DNA of 48,914 nucleotides from an uncultured Clostridia bacterium (GTDB lineage Bacteria; Bacillota; Clostridia; TANB77; CAG-508): NCBI GenBank assembly GCA_934167305.1, contig CAKPKQ010000009.1:1-48914 (forward strand), written 5' to 3'. Under the pieces are notes generated by a model, which saw nothing but the letters and a program-made list of their open reading frames with translations, did no database searches and had not been told where the DNA came from. Made by a program: the position numbers and the translations under genes. The number at the start of each line of letters is the position of its first letter. Position 1 is the first letter of the stretch. Of this stretch, positions 15,679 through 23,761 are shown piece by piece.

Positions 15679-17174
15679 TTTTTACTCCTCGTCAATAGTT
15701 CCTTAATATCTGAAACTATATTTTTATTAAGCATTACTGTAGTTAATACAATTACTATAGTTGATATGCTAAAAATAATTATAGCATAAATTATCCAATC
15801 TAAATATGACAAAACATTAATTCTAATGAATTTACATGTAAAATATATTAAAGTATACTGTATTATACTTAAAAATATCTTTTTCAAACTAATAAAAATT
15901 TTTCTTTCCAAGATTTCTTTAGATACATATCTAACAAACGAAAAACCTCTATATACAACTGAGCACAAAGTTCCAACTGCAACTCCAACTATACCATGTT
16001 TTTGAACAAGTACCAATGAAATAATAATATTTATCCCAACTTCTATCCACGATCCTATCTTTGTTTCTTTAAACTTTCCTGCATCAAATGCAAGCGAATT
16101 ATATGGAGTTTTAATTGCTTGACAAAAATAAGCAGTTACCAAAAAGAAAGCAAACAGATTTTGAATATAATCTACATCATTAATTTCCATAGTATATATT
16201 GATACAAATGGCACAATTAATACATTTGTACATACAAATATTATTGTAATAATCATCATATAAATAGATTCATATATATCAAATGCATGTCTTAGTTTTT
16301 CTTTTTCCTTTTTAGCATACATATCTCCAAACATGGCATCTGATCCTGTTGTAAAACTATTAATAAGAGTTATTACACTAGAAACTATCATGCTATATAC
16401 TGAATATATTGCAACACTTGCCATGTTGCTAAATATTGTTAATAGTGCCACATCTGTATTTGTATTTATAATACCTGCTATATGCTGAGATAGACCATCT
16501 CTTTTGCTTGGTATAACATAATTTTTATCGCATTTTTTTAAATTAATATTATAATGTTTTTTTACGTATATGACTTGTAATATTGGTCTTAGTATAAATA
16601 TTAATGAACTCGCTAACTTTACTAATCTAATATCAAGTTTTAAATATGTTAATAACAATATAAATAGTACATTTATTACATATGTTATAACCTGTATTAT
16701 AGATATAATATATGTTTTTTGATCAGCCTGTAAAAAAAGTTTATATATCATCCCCAAAAAGTACTCAAAAAATGTACTTAATGCCATAATGACTATCAAC
16801 CCAGCTGTAAGTGAAACATCAAAAACAGATGCTGATTTTGTCATTGGATAAAACACACATAATATTACTACATATATAATAAAAGCTATCGCTATTTTAT
16901 TAAAAAACTTTTGGGTACTGTATAATATAGCACTTATTTTACTTTCATTTTTTTCAGCAATTGGTTTATATAAAATTGATTTAACCACAAGCCCAATTCC
17001 AGATTCTAGTAATGTAATATATGCTAAAAATTGTGTTATTGAAGTTGTAAGAGCATATACTTCTGATCCATATCCTTTCATCAATATTTTCGGTACAACA
17101 AATCCGCATATAATATATATTACTTGTGAAGCCAACGTAAATATTATATTTTTAATAGTTTTTTCCTTTCGCAT
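15675..17174 (-). CDS. Wzx-type oligosaccharide flippase
   Basis: A 499-residue integral membrane protein of the MOP exporter superfamily with about 12-14 helices. The start KTIKNIIFTLASQVIYIICGFVVPKILMKGYGSEVYALTTSITQFLAYI and the mid-protein SKRDGLSQHIAGIINTNTDVALLTIF, a typical Wzx loop, support flippase rather than polymerase. It would move the undecaprenyl-pyrophosphate-linked repeat across the membrane. The start ATG 17174 is chosen because GGAG lies 5 bases upstream; a GTG two codons earlier would overlap that site. Confidence 0.9.
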   Translation of the reverse strand: MRKEKTIKNIIFTLASQVIYIICGFVVPKILMKGYGSEVYALTTSITQFLAYITLLESGIGLVVKSILYKPIAEKNESKISAILYSTQKFFNKIAIAFIIYVVILCVFYPMTKSASVFDVSLTAGLIVIMALSTFFEYFLGMIYKLFLQADQKTYIISIIQVITYVINVLFILLLTYLKLDIRLVKLASSLIFILRPILQVIYVKKHYNINLKKCDKNYVIPSKRDGLSQHIAGIINTNTDVALLTIFSNMASVAIYSVYSMIVSSVITLINSFTTGSDAMFGDMYAKKEKEKLRHAFDIYESIYMMIITIIFVCTNVLIVPFVSIYTMEINDVDYIQNLFAFFLVTAYFCQAIKTPYNSLAFDAGKFKETKIGSWIEVGINIIISLVLVQKHGIVGVAVGTLCSVVYRGFSFVRYVSKEILERKIFISLKKIFLSIIQYTLIYFTCKFIRINVLSYLDWIIYAIIIFSISTIVIVLTTVMLNKNIVSDIKELLTRSKK

Positions 17175-17193
17175 TTTCACTCCATTATTGTAT

Positions 17194-17703
17194 TTATTTT
17201 AAATTATATTTTTTAGTTAAATATTTTCTTTTTTCCTCACTACTTAATTTTTTAGTATAATCACAATCATTTTTATGCTTTTCATAGTACTCATCTATGC
17301 TTTTTATAATTTTTGCAGGTACACCACCGACAATAGAGTTGTCTGGGACATCTTTGGTTACAACTGCTCCACAACCGATTATACAATTATTTCCAATCGT
17401 AACATTTGGCATAATTATCGAATTCATACCAATATGTACATTGTCCTTAATTATAATTCTTCCAAATATATCGGCATTTTCCAGTTGTTTTGTATTTCTA
17501 AGTACCCAAATTCCACCATCATGTGTAACGAACTTGCATCCACTTGTAATCCTCACATTATCCCCCACTGATATTAAATAGGGTTCACTTCCCCATAGTA
17601 TATCTGAGTAAAATTCACAATCTTTTCCTACTTTAACTCCTAATGATTTTGCATAATCTACAGGATTCATAATTTTTCTCTTAAAAAAATCTATCACACT
17701 CAT
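17194..17703 (-). CDS. Hexapeptide-repeat O-acetyltransferase
   Basis: A 169-residue left-handed beta-helix acyltransferase. Hexapeptide repeats run from about residue 40 to 135, such as VGDNVRITSGCKFVTHDGG, IIIKDNVHIGMNSIIMPNVTIGNNC and IIGCGAVVTKDVPDNSIVGGVPAKII. The catalytic His is probably in THDGG or in NVHIGMN. It is most like the WcaF/CysE-type capsule acetyltransferases, not the PglD type, which has an extra N-terminal Rossmann-like domain. Acetyl-CoA is the presumed donor and a hydroxyl of a repeat sugar the acceptor. Confidence 0.85.
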   Translation of the reverse strand: MSVIDFFKRKIMNPVDYAKSLGVKVGKDCEFYSDILWGSEPYLISVGDNVRITSGCKFVTHDGGIWVLRNTKQLENADIFGRIIIKDNVHIGMNSIIMPNVTIGNNCIIGCGAVVTKDVPDNSIVGGVPAKIIKSIDEYYEKHKNDCDYTKKLSSEEKRKYLTKKYNLK

Positions 17704-17731
17704 ATTTTTTCTCCGTTTATAAAATTGAATA

Positions 17732-18901
17732 TTAAGTTTGCATAAATAATATATTGTAGTATGGCATTATTCCACTAGAATACCACATCCTATATATTCT
17801 AAATATGTAATATGCAAGTACTATGATTATTACACCAAAGCAATAAAATTTTACATATTTATTTGATATATATTTTTTATAATATTCTGTTAAATCTCCC
17901 AATAATAAAATCATTGGTAAGTCAAAGAATAATAATACTCTATATGCAGCATTTATTGCAATAAAAGTTGGTAATACTAAACTTAAAAAATAGATTATTT
18001 TATAATATCCATAATGATTACACCTTTTTAGATAATCTTTGAAACCTGGCGTGAATATCATTAATATATATACTATAAAGTATGGAATATAGCCCCATAA
18101 TGAGATTTGTATTCTGTTGACATAATTAGCATAGCCTGTATTAGCCATAATAATTTTCATTAAAGGAAAACATATTACTGGCACTATAATACAAATTATA
18201 TTTAGTATAACAATCTTCTTTCTATTTTCTAAAAATTCATTTGGAAAATATTTATAAAATATAATAGCAATAAATAACAATATAGCAATATAATGATTCA
18301 AATATGCTAGCATTGCTAAAATAATACTACATCTTATTTTATTTTTACTAAGGAAACTCAATGCCACACATCCCAAAAGAGCTGAAATACAATTTCGGAC
18401 TATATTAAAACTCTTTAGTAAAGGTAAATATGCTAATATAAACCATATACATTTATTTTCTTCGTCGACCTCTTTATCAACATAATATATTATACAGCTT
18501 ATCATTAGTGCATTTACTATAATTAGAAAAGTTCTATATGTTCCACCTAATATTTTAACTAAAAACATTGTATTATAAAATAGGTATTCATAACTATTTA
18601 AACGTATTGTTTCTTTTATATCAAATTTTATATATTTTACAGCATTAAAATAATCAATATATGTATTAGTATCAGTCCCTCCAACATTTTGTCCTATATA
18701 TCTAAAAGATGAAAACATTACAAATATCCAAAATATTATAAAATAGTAAATATATTTCGTTTTTAATTTATATTTAAATATCTTAATTATACTTTCTTTT
18801 TTCTTTGCTATCACAGATTGTCTGAAACATATTGCAGTTACTATCGCAACTATTACATATAATAACAAAGACCACCAATTCCATTCTTTAACTATTTCCA
18901 T
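17732..18901 (-). CDS. EpsG-family polysaccharide polymerase (Wzy-like)
   Basis: A 389-residue polytopic membrane protein with about ten helices. FSSFRYIGQNVGGTDTNTYIDYFNAVKYIKF near residue 62 matches the characteristic EpsG/Wzy loop R..G.DT..Y...F, and RNCISALLGCVALSFLSKNKIRCSIILAMLAYLNHYIAIL matches the conserved R...A......S....H.sa segment. It should polymerise flipped repeat units on the outer face of the membrane. A single Wzy together with a single Wzx supports one Wzx/Wzy-dependent polymer. Confidence 0.88.
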   Translation of the reverse strand: MEIVKEWNWWSLLLYVIVAIVTAICFRQSVIAKKKESIIKIFKYKLKTKYIYYFIIFWIFVMFSSFRYIGQNVGGTDTNTYIDYFNAVKYIKFDIKETIRLNSYEYLFYNTMFLVKILGGTYRTFLIIVNALMISCIIYYVDKEVDEENKCIWFILAYLPLLKSFNIVRNCISALLGCVALSFLSKNKIRCSIILAMLAYLNHYIAILLFIAIIFYKYFPNEFLENRKKIVILNIICIIVPVICFPLMKIIMANTGYANYVNRIQISLWGYIPYFIVYILMIFTPGFKDYLKRCNHYGYYKIIYFLSLVLPTFIAINAAYRVLLFFDLPMILLLGDLTEYYKKYISNKYVKFYCFGVIIIVLAYYIFRIYRMWYSSGIMPYYNILFMQT

Positions 18902-18911
18902 TTAATATCTC

Positions 18912-20024
18912 CTAAAACCAACATGATTCATATTCTCCTATCATATCTTTAACTATATATCCTTTTTCTTCATATACTTTTCTATTACTATTTCTTATAT
19001 CACTAATAGCTCTAATTGCATAATTCGCCCACATTTGACTATCATCACTCAAACTTCTATATATAAGTTTTCCTGTTATGTTAGCCTCTTTTGTGATAGT
19101 ATCTGATAAAATGCATGGTAAATCTGTTGCTTGTGCTTCTATTATTACATTTGGCATTCCTTCAAAAAATGACGGAAATACAAAAACATCCATTGCCATA
19201 TAGTATTCATTTATATTTGCAACTGGTGCAATGATTGTAACAAACTTATCTAATTCTAGTCTTTCAATTTTATCTCTAATTTCATTTTCTAACTCACCTT
19301 TACCTATAAGCAGTAAATGTGCATTATTATCTTTTTTATGTATTTCATTAAATATATCTATTAAAAATTTATGATTTTTTTGCTGATTAAACCTGCCAAC
19401 ATGTCCTACGATATGCTTATTTTCTAAGCCAAGCTCTTTTCTAATCTTCTCTCTTTTAATTTCATCAAATTCAAAAAGGCTGTAGTCCAATCCATTAGGC
19501 ATTATTGTTACCTTTTTATTTTTTACAGCCTTTTTTCCAAATACAAATTCTGCTGCCTCTGTTGATGGGGCTAATTTTACATTTGGTATACACTTTGGCA
19601 AAAAAGAAAATGCCTTATTAATTACTTTATGAATGCCTTTTTCAGTCATTCCTGCATTGCTAGAACGATATATAAGTTTTTTTGCTCCACCACATTTAGC
19701 TGCAACTAGGTCAAGAGTTGCCAATGATTGTTGGCTTGTTCTTAATACAGACTTATAACCATTATCGTTTACAATTTTTTTTAATTCGATAAATGTTTTT
19801 ATTGGATTTTTTGACTTGGCAGGAATGTGATATATTTTTCCTCCCATTGACCTTATTTCATCGTCATATGCTCCTGGTGCAGTAACTGCAAAATCCATTT
19901 GATATTTTGCTTTATCTATTTCTCTATATATTTTCATTAAAAATGTTTCTGCTCCGCCTCTGTCCATACTGCTAACTATACATAGTAGTCTATTAGGTTC
20001 AAAAGCTTCGTTTTTATTGTTCAA
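18912..20024 (-). CDS. Glycosyltransferase family 4 (EpsF/CapM-like)
   Basis: A 370-residue GT-B glycosyltransferase. The N-terminal half begins RLLCIVSSMDRGGAETFLMKIYREI; the donor domain has HIVGHVGRFNQQKNHKFLIDIF, HLLLIGKGELENEIRDKIERL and the E-x7-E motif in FPSFFEGMPNVIIEAQATDLP. It closely follows the EpsF-type pattern of Firmicutes exopolysaccharide clusters. The start is a TTG, 9 bases after AAGGAG; no ATG is available near it. Donor and linkage unknown. Confidence 0.88.
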   Translation of the reverse strand: MNNKNEAFEPNRLLCIVSSMDRGGAETFLMKIYREIDKAKYQMDFAVTAPGAYDDEIRSMGGKIYHIPAKSKNPIKTFIELKKIVNDNGYKSVLRTSQQSLATLDLVAAKCGGAKKLIYRSSNAGMTEKGIHKVINKAFSFLPKCIPNVKLAPSTEAAEFVFGKKAVKNKKVTIMPNGLDYSLFEFDEIKREKIRKELGLENKHIVGHVGRFNQQKNHKFLIDIFNEIHKKDNNAHLLLIGKGELENEIRDKIERLELDKFVTIIAPVANINEYYMAMDVFVFPSFFEGMPNVIIEAQATDLPCILSDTITKEANITGKLIYRSLSDDSQMWANYAIRAISDIRNSNRKVYEEKGYIVKDMIGEYESCWF

Positions 20025-20036
20025 ATTACTTTCTCC

Positions 20037-21065
20037 TTATTTTTCTATATTTTTATATAATACTTGCATTGCAGTCTCAGATTTAAATTTTGTTATTGAT
20101 TGTAGTGTTTTATTTTTTATTTCTATAACTTTATTTATATCTTTCAGATTTTTCAATATATTTTCGAATTCTTTTAGATCATTCATGTTAAATAAAAATG
20201 AGTTTTCTTCATTAACTAAAATATCAGCATAGTTTTCCCACTTTGATGCAACCACTGGTACTCCTGCTGACAAAGCATCTATTATTGTTCCTGGAATTCC
20301 TTCTGTTTTAAATTTAGTTGGGAATAGTAATAAATAATATTTTTTTAAAACTTCCACTGATTTCTCCGAATCAACACATCCCGCATATTTAATATATGAT
20401 GGTAATGTATTTTTTAATTTTTCAAATCTATCTACATAGCTTTTATCAATCGGCCCATAAATATCTAATGTGTAAACTATTTCATTTGTTTCTTCATTTA
20501 TTTTCTTTACAACATCTATCGCATCTTCTATTCCTTTTTCTTTCATAACTCTCGAAAACGTACATAATTCTAAAGGTCTGCTATATTCATATTTCAAATC
20601 TTTTTCATTCAATATTTGTATGCTTTTAAAATTAACTAATATTTCTACGTTTTTAATTGCAAGCTTTGATAAATCCTCTTTCATTTTAGTTGTTTCTACA
20701 AATACTTTAGAAAGTTTTCTTATTTCCTTTGTAAGCCATACTTTTGATGCTAACAACTCTGGTAACCATCCTCCAACAACTGCATAGAAAATTTTTTTGT
20801 GATAAAATTTATTCCAAAAATTAAAAAATGGTACAAATACTTTAACTCCATTATGTGCAGGTAAAATTATTAAATTTTCTGTATTTCTTAGCTCTTTTCT
20901 ACATTTTCTAATAAAATATATCGGATGTTTTTTCCAATTAAACGTATCTATTTTACTAATATTTTCTTCTCCATATTTTTTTACAAGTTCATTGTATATA
21001 TTTTTTGTTTTTACTGTTTGACCATCCAAAAAATTATTGTTTCCGGCCAAAATGACCACAAACAC
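20037..21065 (-). CDS. Glycosyltransferase family 4
   Basis: A 342-residue GT-B protein. It shows VVILAGNNNFLDGQTVKTKNIYNEL at the start, ELCTFSRVMKEKGIEDAIDVVKKI in the linker-donor region, TLDIYGPIDKSYVDRFEKL, and the donor motif FPTKFKTEGIPGTIIDALSAGVPVVASKW with the second catalytic Glu position occupied by Asp (GTIID). The start codon is not certain: no ATG is available; GTG 21065 has a cramped AAGG upstream, and GTG 21059 has better spacing. It lies 12 bases before the next gene in the operon. Confidence 0.85.
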   Translation of the reverse strand: MFVVILAGNNNFLDGQTVKTKNIYNELVKKYGEENISKIDTFNWKKHPIYFIRKCRKELRNTENLIILPAHNGVKVFVPFFNFWNKFYHKKIFYAVVGGWLPELLASKVWLTKEIRKLSKVFVETTKMKEDLSKLAIKNVEILVNFKSIQILNEKDLKYEYSRPLELCTFSRVMKEKGIEDAIDVVKKINEETNEIVYTLDIYGPIDKSYVDRFEKLKNTLPSYIKYAGCVDSEKSVEVLKKYYLLLFPTKFKTEGIPGTIIDALSAGVPVVASKWENYADILVNEENSFLFNMNDLKEFENILKNLKDINKVIEIKNKTLQSITKFKSETAMQVLYKNIEK

Positions 21066-21088
21066 ATACCTTGTTCATTACATTCTCC

Positions 21089-21835
21089 TTATTTTATGTG
21101 TAATATTTTTATCATTCCCCACCAGCAAATATGAAATGCTGAACGAATTACTGATAAGTGTTCTATTTCTCTATATAATTGCCAATGATATTTTATTAAA
21201 CTTAATTTGTTACTTGATATTGAGTTGTTACGTATTCTATATTCCATCAAAACATCTGGCATTCCATATATAAATTTTTCTCTTTTTAGTATTTGAAGCC
21301 ATAATGCATCATCATTTCTTTTACGTATATTAGGTACCTCAAATTTTCCTAGATTGTCGACATTATACATTACTGTTGAATTTCCAACTGGACAATCTAA
21401 TAGTATTCTATTGTAATTTGCTTTTTTCTTTGTCTTTATAACTTTGTTTAATTTATTTCCTTCTTCGTCAATCTGTTCGTATGCTGTACACGTAAAATTG
21501 TAATTGTTTTTTTTCATAAACTCTAGTTGTTTTTCTAATTTTTCTTTTTTCCATAAGTCATCACTATCTAAAAATGCCATATAATTTCCTATTGCCATTT
21601 TCATAGCTGTAGTTCTAGCAACTGCTGCTCCGCTATTTTTTTCAAGTTTATGATATTTAATTCTTTTATCGTTAAAACTTTCTACAATTTCTTCTGTATT
21701 GTCATTTGAGCAATCATCTACAATTACTAATTCCCAATTCTCATATGTCTGGTTAAGCACTGATTCTATTGTTTCTTTAATAAATTTGGCACAATTATAT
21801 GTTGGCATTATTATTGATACTAGTTCGTTTTCCAT
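21089..21835 (-). CDS. Glycosyltransferase family 2
   Basis: A 248-residue GT-A enzyme. VSIIMPTYNCAKFIKETIESVLNQTYENWELVIVDDCSNDNTEEI opens the fold, the DXD metal motif is in MAFLDSDDLWKKEKL near residue 92, and RKRNDDALWLQILKRE gives the ED-type catalytic acid region. The C-terminus (HWQLYREIEHLSVIRSAFHICWWGMIKI) is amphipathic and may touch the membrane. It is the first glycosyltransferase after the initiating sugar transferase and so may add the second sugar; that order is an inference. Confidence 0.9.
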   Translation of the reverse strand: MENELVSIIMPTYNCAKFIKETIESVLNQTYENWELVIVDDCSNDNTEEIVESFNDKRIKYHKLEKNSGAAVARTTAMKMAIGNYMAFLDSDDLWKKEKLEKQLEFMKKNNYNFTCTAYEQIDEEGNKLNKVIKTKKKANYNRILLDCPVGNSTVMYNVDNLGKFEVPNIRKRNDDALWLQILKREKFIYGMPDVLMEYRIRNNSISSNKLSLIKYHWQLYREIEHLSVIRSAFHICWWGMIKILHIK

Positions 21836-21860
21836 AAATTAAAATTCCTCATTTTTTATT

Positions 21861-22547
21861 TTAAAATACTGTTTTAAAACAAATTTTTATATCTTCCCAT
21901 ATATTAAATTTTTTAATATACTCTAAATTCCATTTCATTTTTTCTGGCAAAATTCTTTTAACATAAATATCGTCTATTTTTTCGCCTTTGCTTAGGTATT
22001 TGCTTATTATTTCATCTTCATCTTTGTATTCTATACTTGCTCTTGATGATATACCTGCTGGCATAAGTAAAGTTGCCCTCATTTCATTTGAATATTCTTT
22101 TACATATTTTTCAACTTCAGGTCTTGTTCCTACAAATGACATCTCACCTTTTATTACATTTAAAAGTTGAGGTAATTCATCTAATCTACATTTTCTTATT
22201 TTGTTTCCAACTTTTGTTATTCTTGGGTCTTGCCCCATTGTAACTAAGGCTCCTTTTTTATCTGCATCTTGCACCATTGTTCTGAATTTGAATATTCTGA
22301 ATTTTTTGCCATATTTAGTTATTCTTTCTTGCCTATAAAACACTGGACCTTTTGATTCTAATTTTATCATTATTGCTAGTAATAGCATTATGGGAGATAA
22401 AATTATTAATAAAATCAAAGCTGCCAAGAAATCAAAAATTCTTTTTATTATTAAGCTAATCTTTTTATGTTTAAGAATTTCATAGTATTCTTTTGTTTCA
22501 TTATTTTTCATACATTCTGGCAAGTCTTCATATTTTTTTAATATCAT
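21861..22547 (-). CDS. Initiating sugar-phosphate transferase (PglC/WcaJ C-terminal type)
   Basis: A 228-residue monotopic phosphoglycosyl transferase that places the first sugar phosphate on undecaprenyl phosphate. One re-entrant hydrophobic helix (about residues 36-62, RIFDFLAALILLIILSPIMLLLAIMIKLE) is followed by GPVFYRQERITKYGKKFRIFKFRTM and CRLDELPQLLNVIKGEMSFVGTRPEVEKYV, with the catalytic Asp-Glu pair in RLDELPQ. The short form without extra N-terminal helices is like PglC. It overlaps the aminotransferase gene by 4 bases, suggesting that it uses the 4-amino or acetylated 4-amino sugar made next door. Confidence 0.92.
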   Translation of the reverse strand: MILKKYEDLPECMKNNETKEYYEILKHKKISLIIKRIFDFLAALILLIILSPIMLLLAIMIKLESKGPVFYRQERITKYGKKFRIFKFRTMVQDADKKGALVTMGQDPRITKVGNKIRKCRLDELPQLLNVIKGEMSFVGTRPEVEKYVKEYSNEMRATLLMPAGISSRASIEYKDEDEIISKYLSKGEKIDDIYVKRILPEKMKWNLEYIKKFNIWEDIKICFKTVF

Positions 22548-23761
22548 TTTGTATATTCCTCAACAATTTCTTTAAAGTTGTCTATAATATAATCTACTTG
22601 TTCATCTGTTAATTTACTATATAATGGTAAAGTAATTTCATTTTTATAAAAATCAAATGCATTAGGATAGTCTTTTATGTCAAAGCCTAATTTTTTGTAT
22701 GCTGTAAGCATTGGAAGTGGTTTATAGTGTACATTACAAGCTATTCCTCTTTCTGCCATTTTTACTATTATTTCATTTCTTTGTTTCTCATCTATTCCAT
22801 TTACTCTTACAAAATACAAATGTCCTGATGATCTATGATTTTCATCTTTATGATTTAGTAGCATTACTGGTAAATCTTTAAATGCTTCATTGCATTTTTT
22901 TATAATTTCGTGTCTTCTCTCTATTAGTCCTTCATATCTTTCCATTTGAGCAAGACCTATTCCTGCCATTATATCTGTCATATTGCATTTGTAATATGTG
23001 TCCACAATGTCATATTCCCATGCTCCTAATCCATTCTTGTGCATAGCATCTTTTGTTTGTCCATGTAAAGAAAGTAACTGATATTGTTTATATATTGCTT
23101 CATTATCTAAACCTTCTTTGCTTTTCCAAGTTGCAGCACCACCTTCTGCTGTTGTTAAATTTTTAACTGCATGAAATGAAAATGTTGTAAAATCTGCAAA
23201 CTCTCCTGACATTTTTCCATCTTTTTGTGCTCCAAGTCCATGAGCACTATCTGATACAACAATTATTCTGTTATATAGTTCTTGTATTTCATTATTAGGT
23301 TTAAATAAATTTTTCTTTTCTTCTACTATTTTAAATATTTTATCATAATCAACTATAATTCCTGCTATATCAACTGGTATTATTACTTTTGTCTTTTCTG
23401 TAATAGCATTAGCAAGTTGTTCATAGTCCATCTCAAATGAATCTTTTTGTGTATCGACTAAAACCAATTTAGCACCTAAATGTGCAACTGGACTAGCTGA
23501 AGCTGTATATGTATAACTTGATGTTATTACTTCGTCTCCTTCTTTTACACCCAATATTCTTAATGTTAACTCAAGTGCTGCTGTTGCTGAATTTAAGCAT
23601 ACAGCTTTTTCTGTTTTACACAAACTTGCAATTTTTTTTTCAAATTGCTTGGTTTTTGGACCTGTAGTAATCCATCCTGATTTTAATGTATCTATAACTT
23701 GCTCAATTTCTTTTTCTCCAATATCTGGTGGTGAAAAAGGTATATTCATTTTTGTACTCAT
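22544..23761 (-). CDS. DegT/DnrJ/EryC1/StrS-family aminotransferase (PglE-like)
   Basis: A 405-residue PLP-dependent sugar aminotransferase. IPFSPPDIGEKEIEQVIDTLKSGWITTGPKTKQFEKKI is the usual start. AVCLNSATAALELTLRI binds the cofactor phosphate, VVSDSAHGLGAQKDGK carries the cofactor Asp, and FSFHAVKNLTTAEGG has the Schiff-base Lys near residue 199. It most likely aminates the 4-keto sugar from the adjacent PglF-like enzyme to UDP-4-amino-4,6-dideoxy-GlcNAc. Its stop and the next start overlap by 4 bases, and its ATG directly follows the dehydratase stop. Sugar identity is inferred from gene order. Confidence 0.9.
   Translation of the reverse strand: MSTKMNIPFSPPDIGEKEIEQVIDTLKSGWITTGPKTKQFEKKIASLCKTEKAVCLNSATAALELTLRILGVKEGDEVITSSYTYTASASPVAHLGAKLVLVDTQKDSFEMDYEQLANAITEKTKVIIPVDIAGIIVDYDKIFKIVEEKKNLFKPNNEIQELYNRIIVVSDSAHGLGAQKDGKMSGEFADFTTFSFHAVKNLTTAEGGAATWKSKEGLDNEAIYKQYQLLSLHGQTKDAMHKNGLGAWEYDIVDTYYKCNMTDIMAGIGLAQMERYEGLIERRHEIIKKCNEAFKDLPVMLLNHKDENHRSSGHLYFVRVNGIDEKQRNEIIVKMAERGIACNVHYKPLPMLTAYKKLGFDIKDYPNAFDFYKNEITLPLYSKLTDEQVDYIIDNFKEIVEEYTK

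Noticed and set aside
20037..21065. A possible frameshift at the start of this glycosyltransferase because no ATG is in frame
   Set aside because: The protein is full length and two GTG starts are available; GTG and TTG starts are also used by neighbouring genes.
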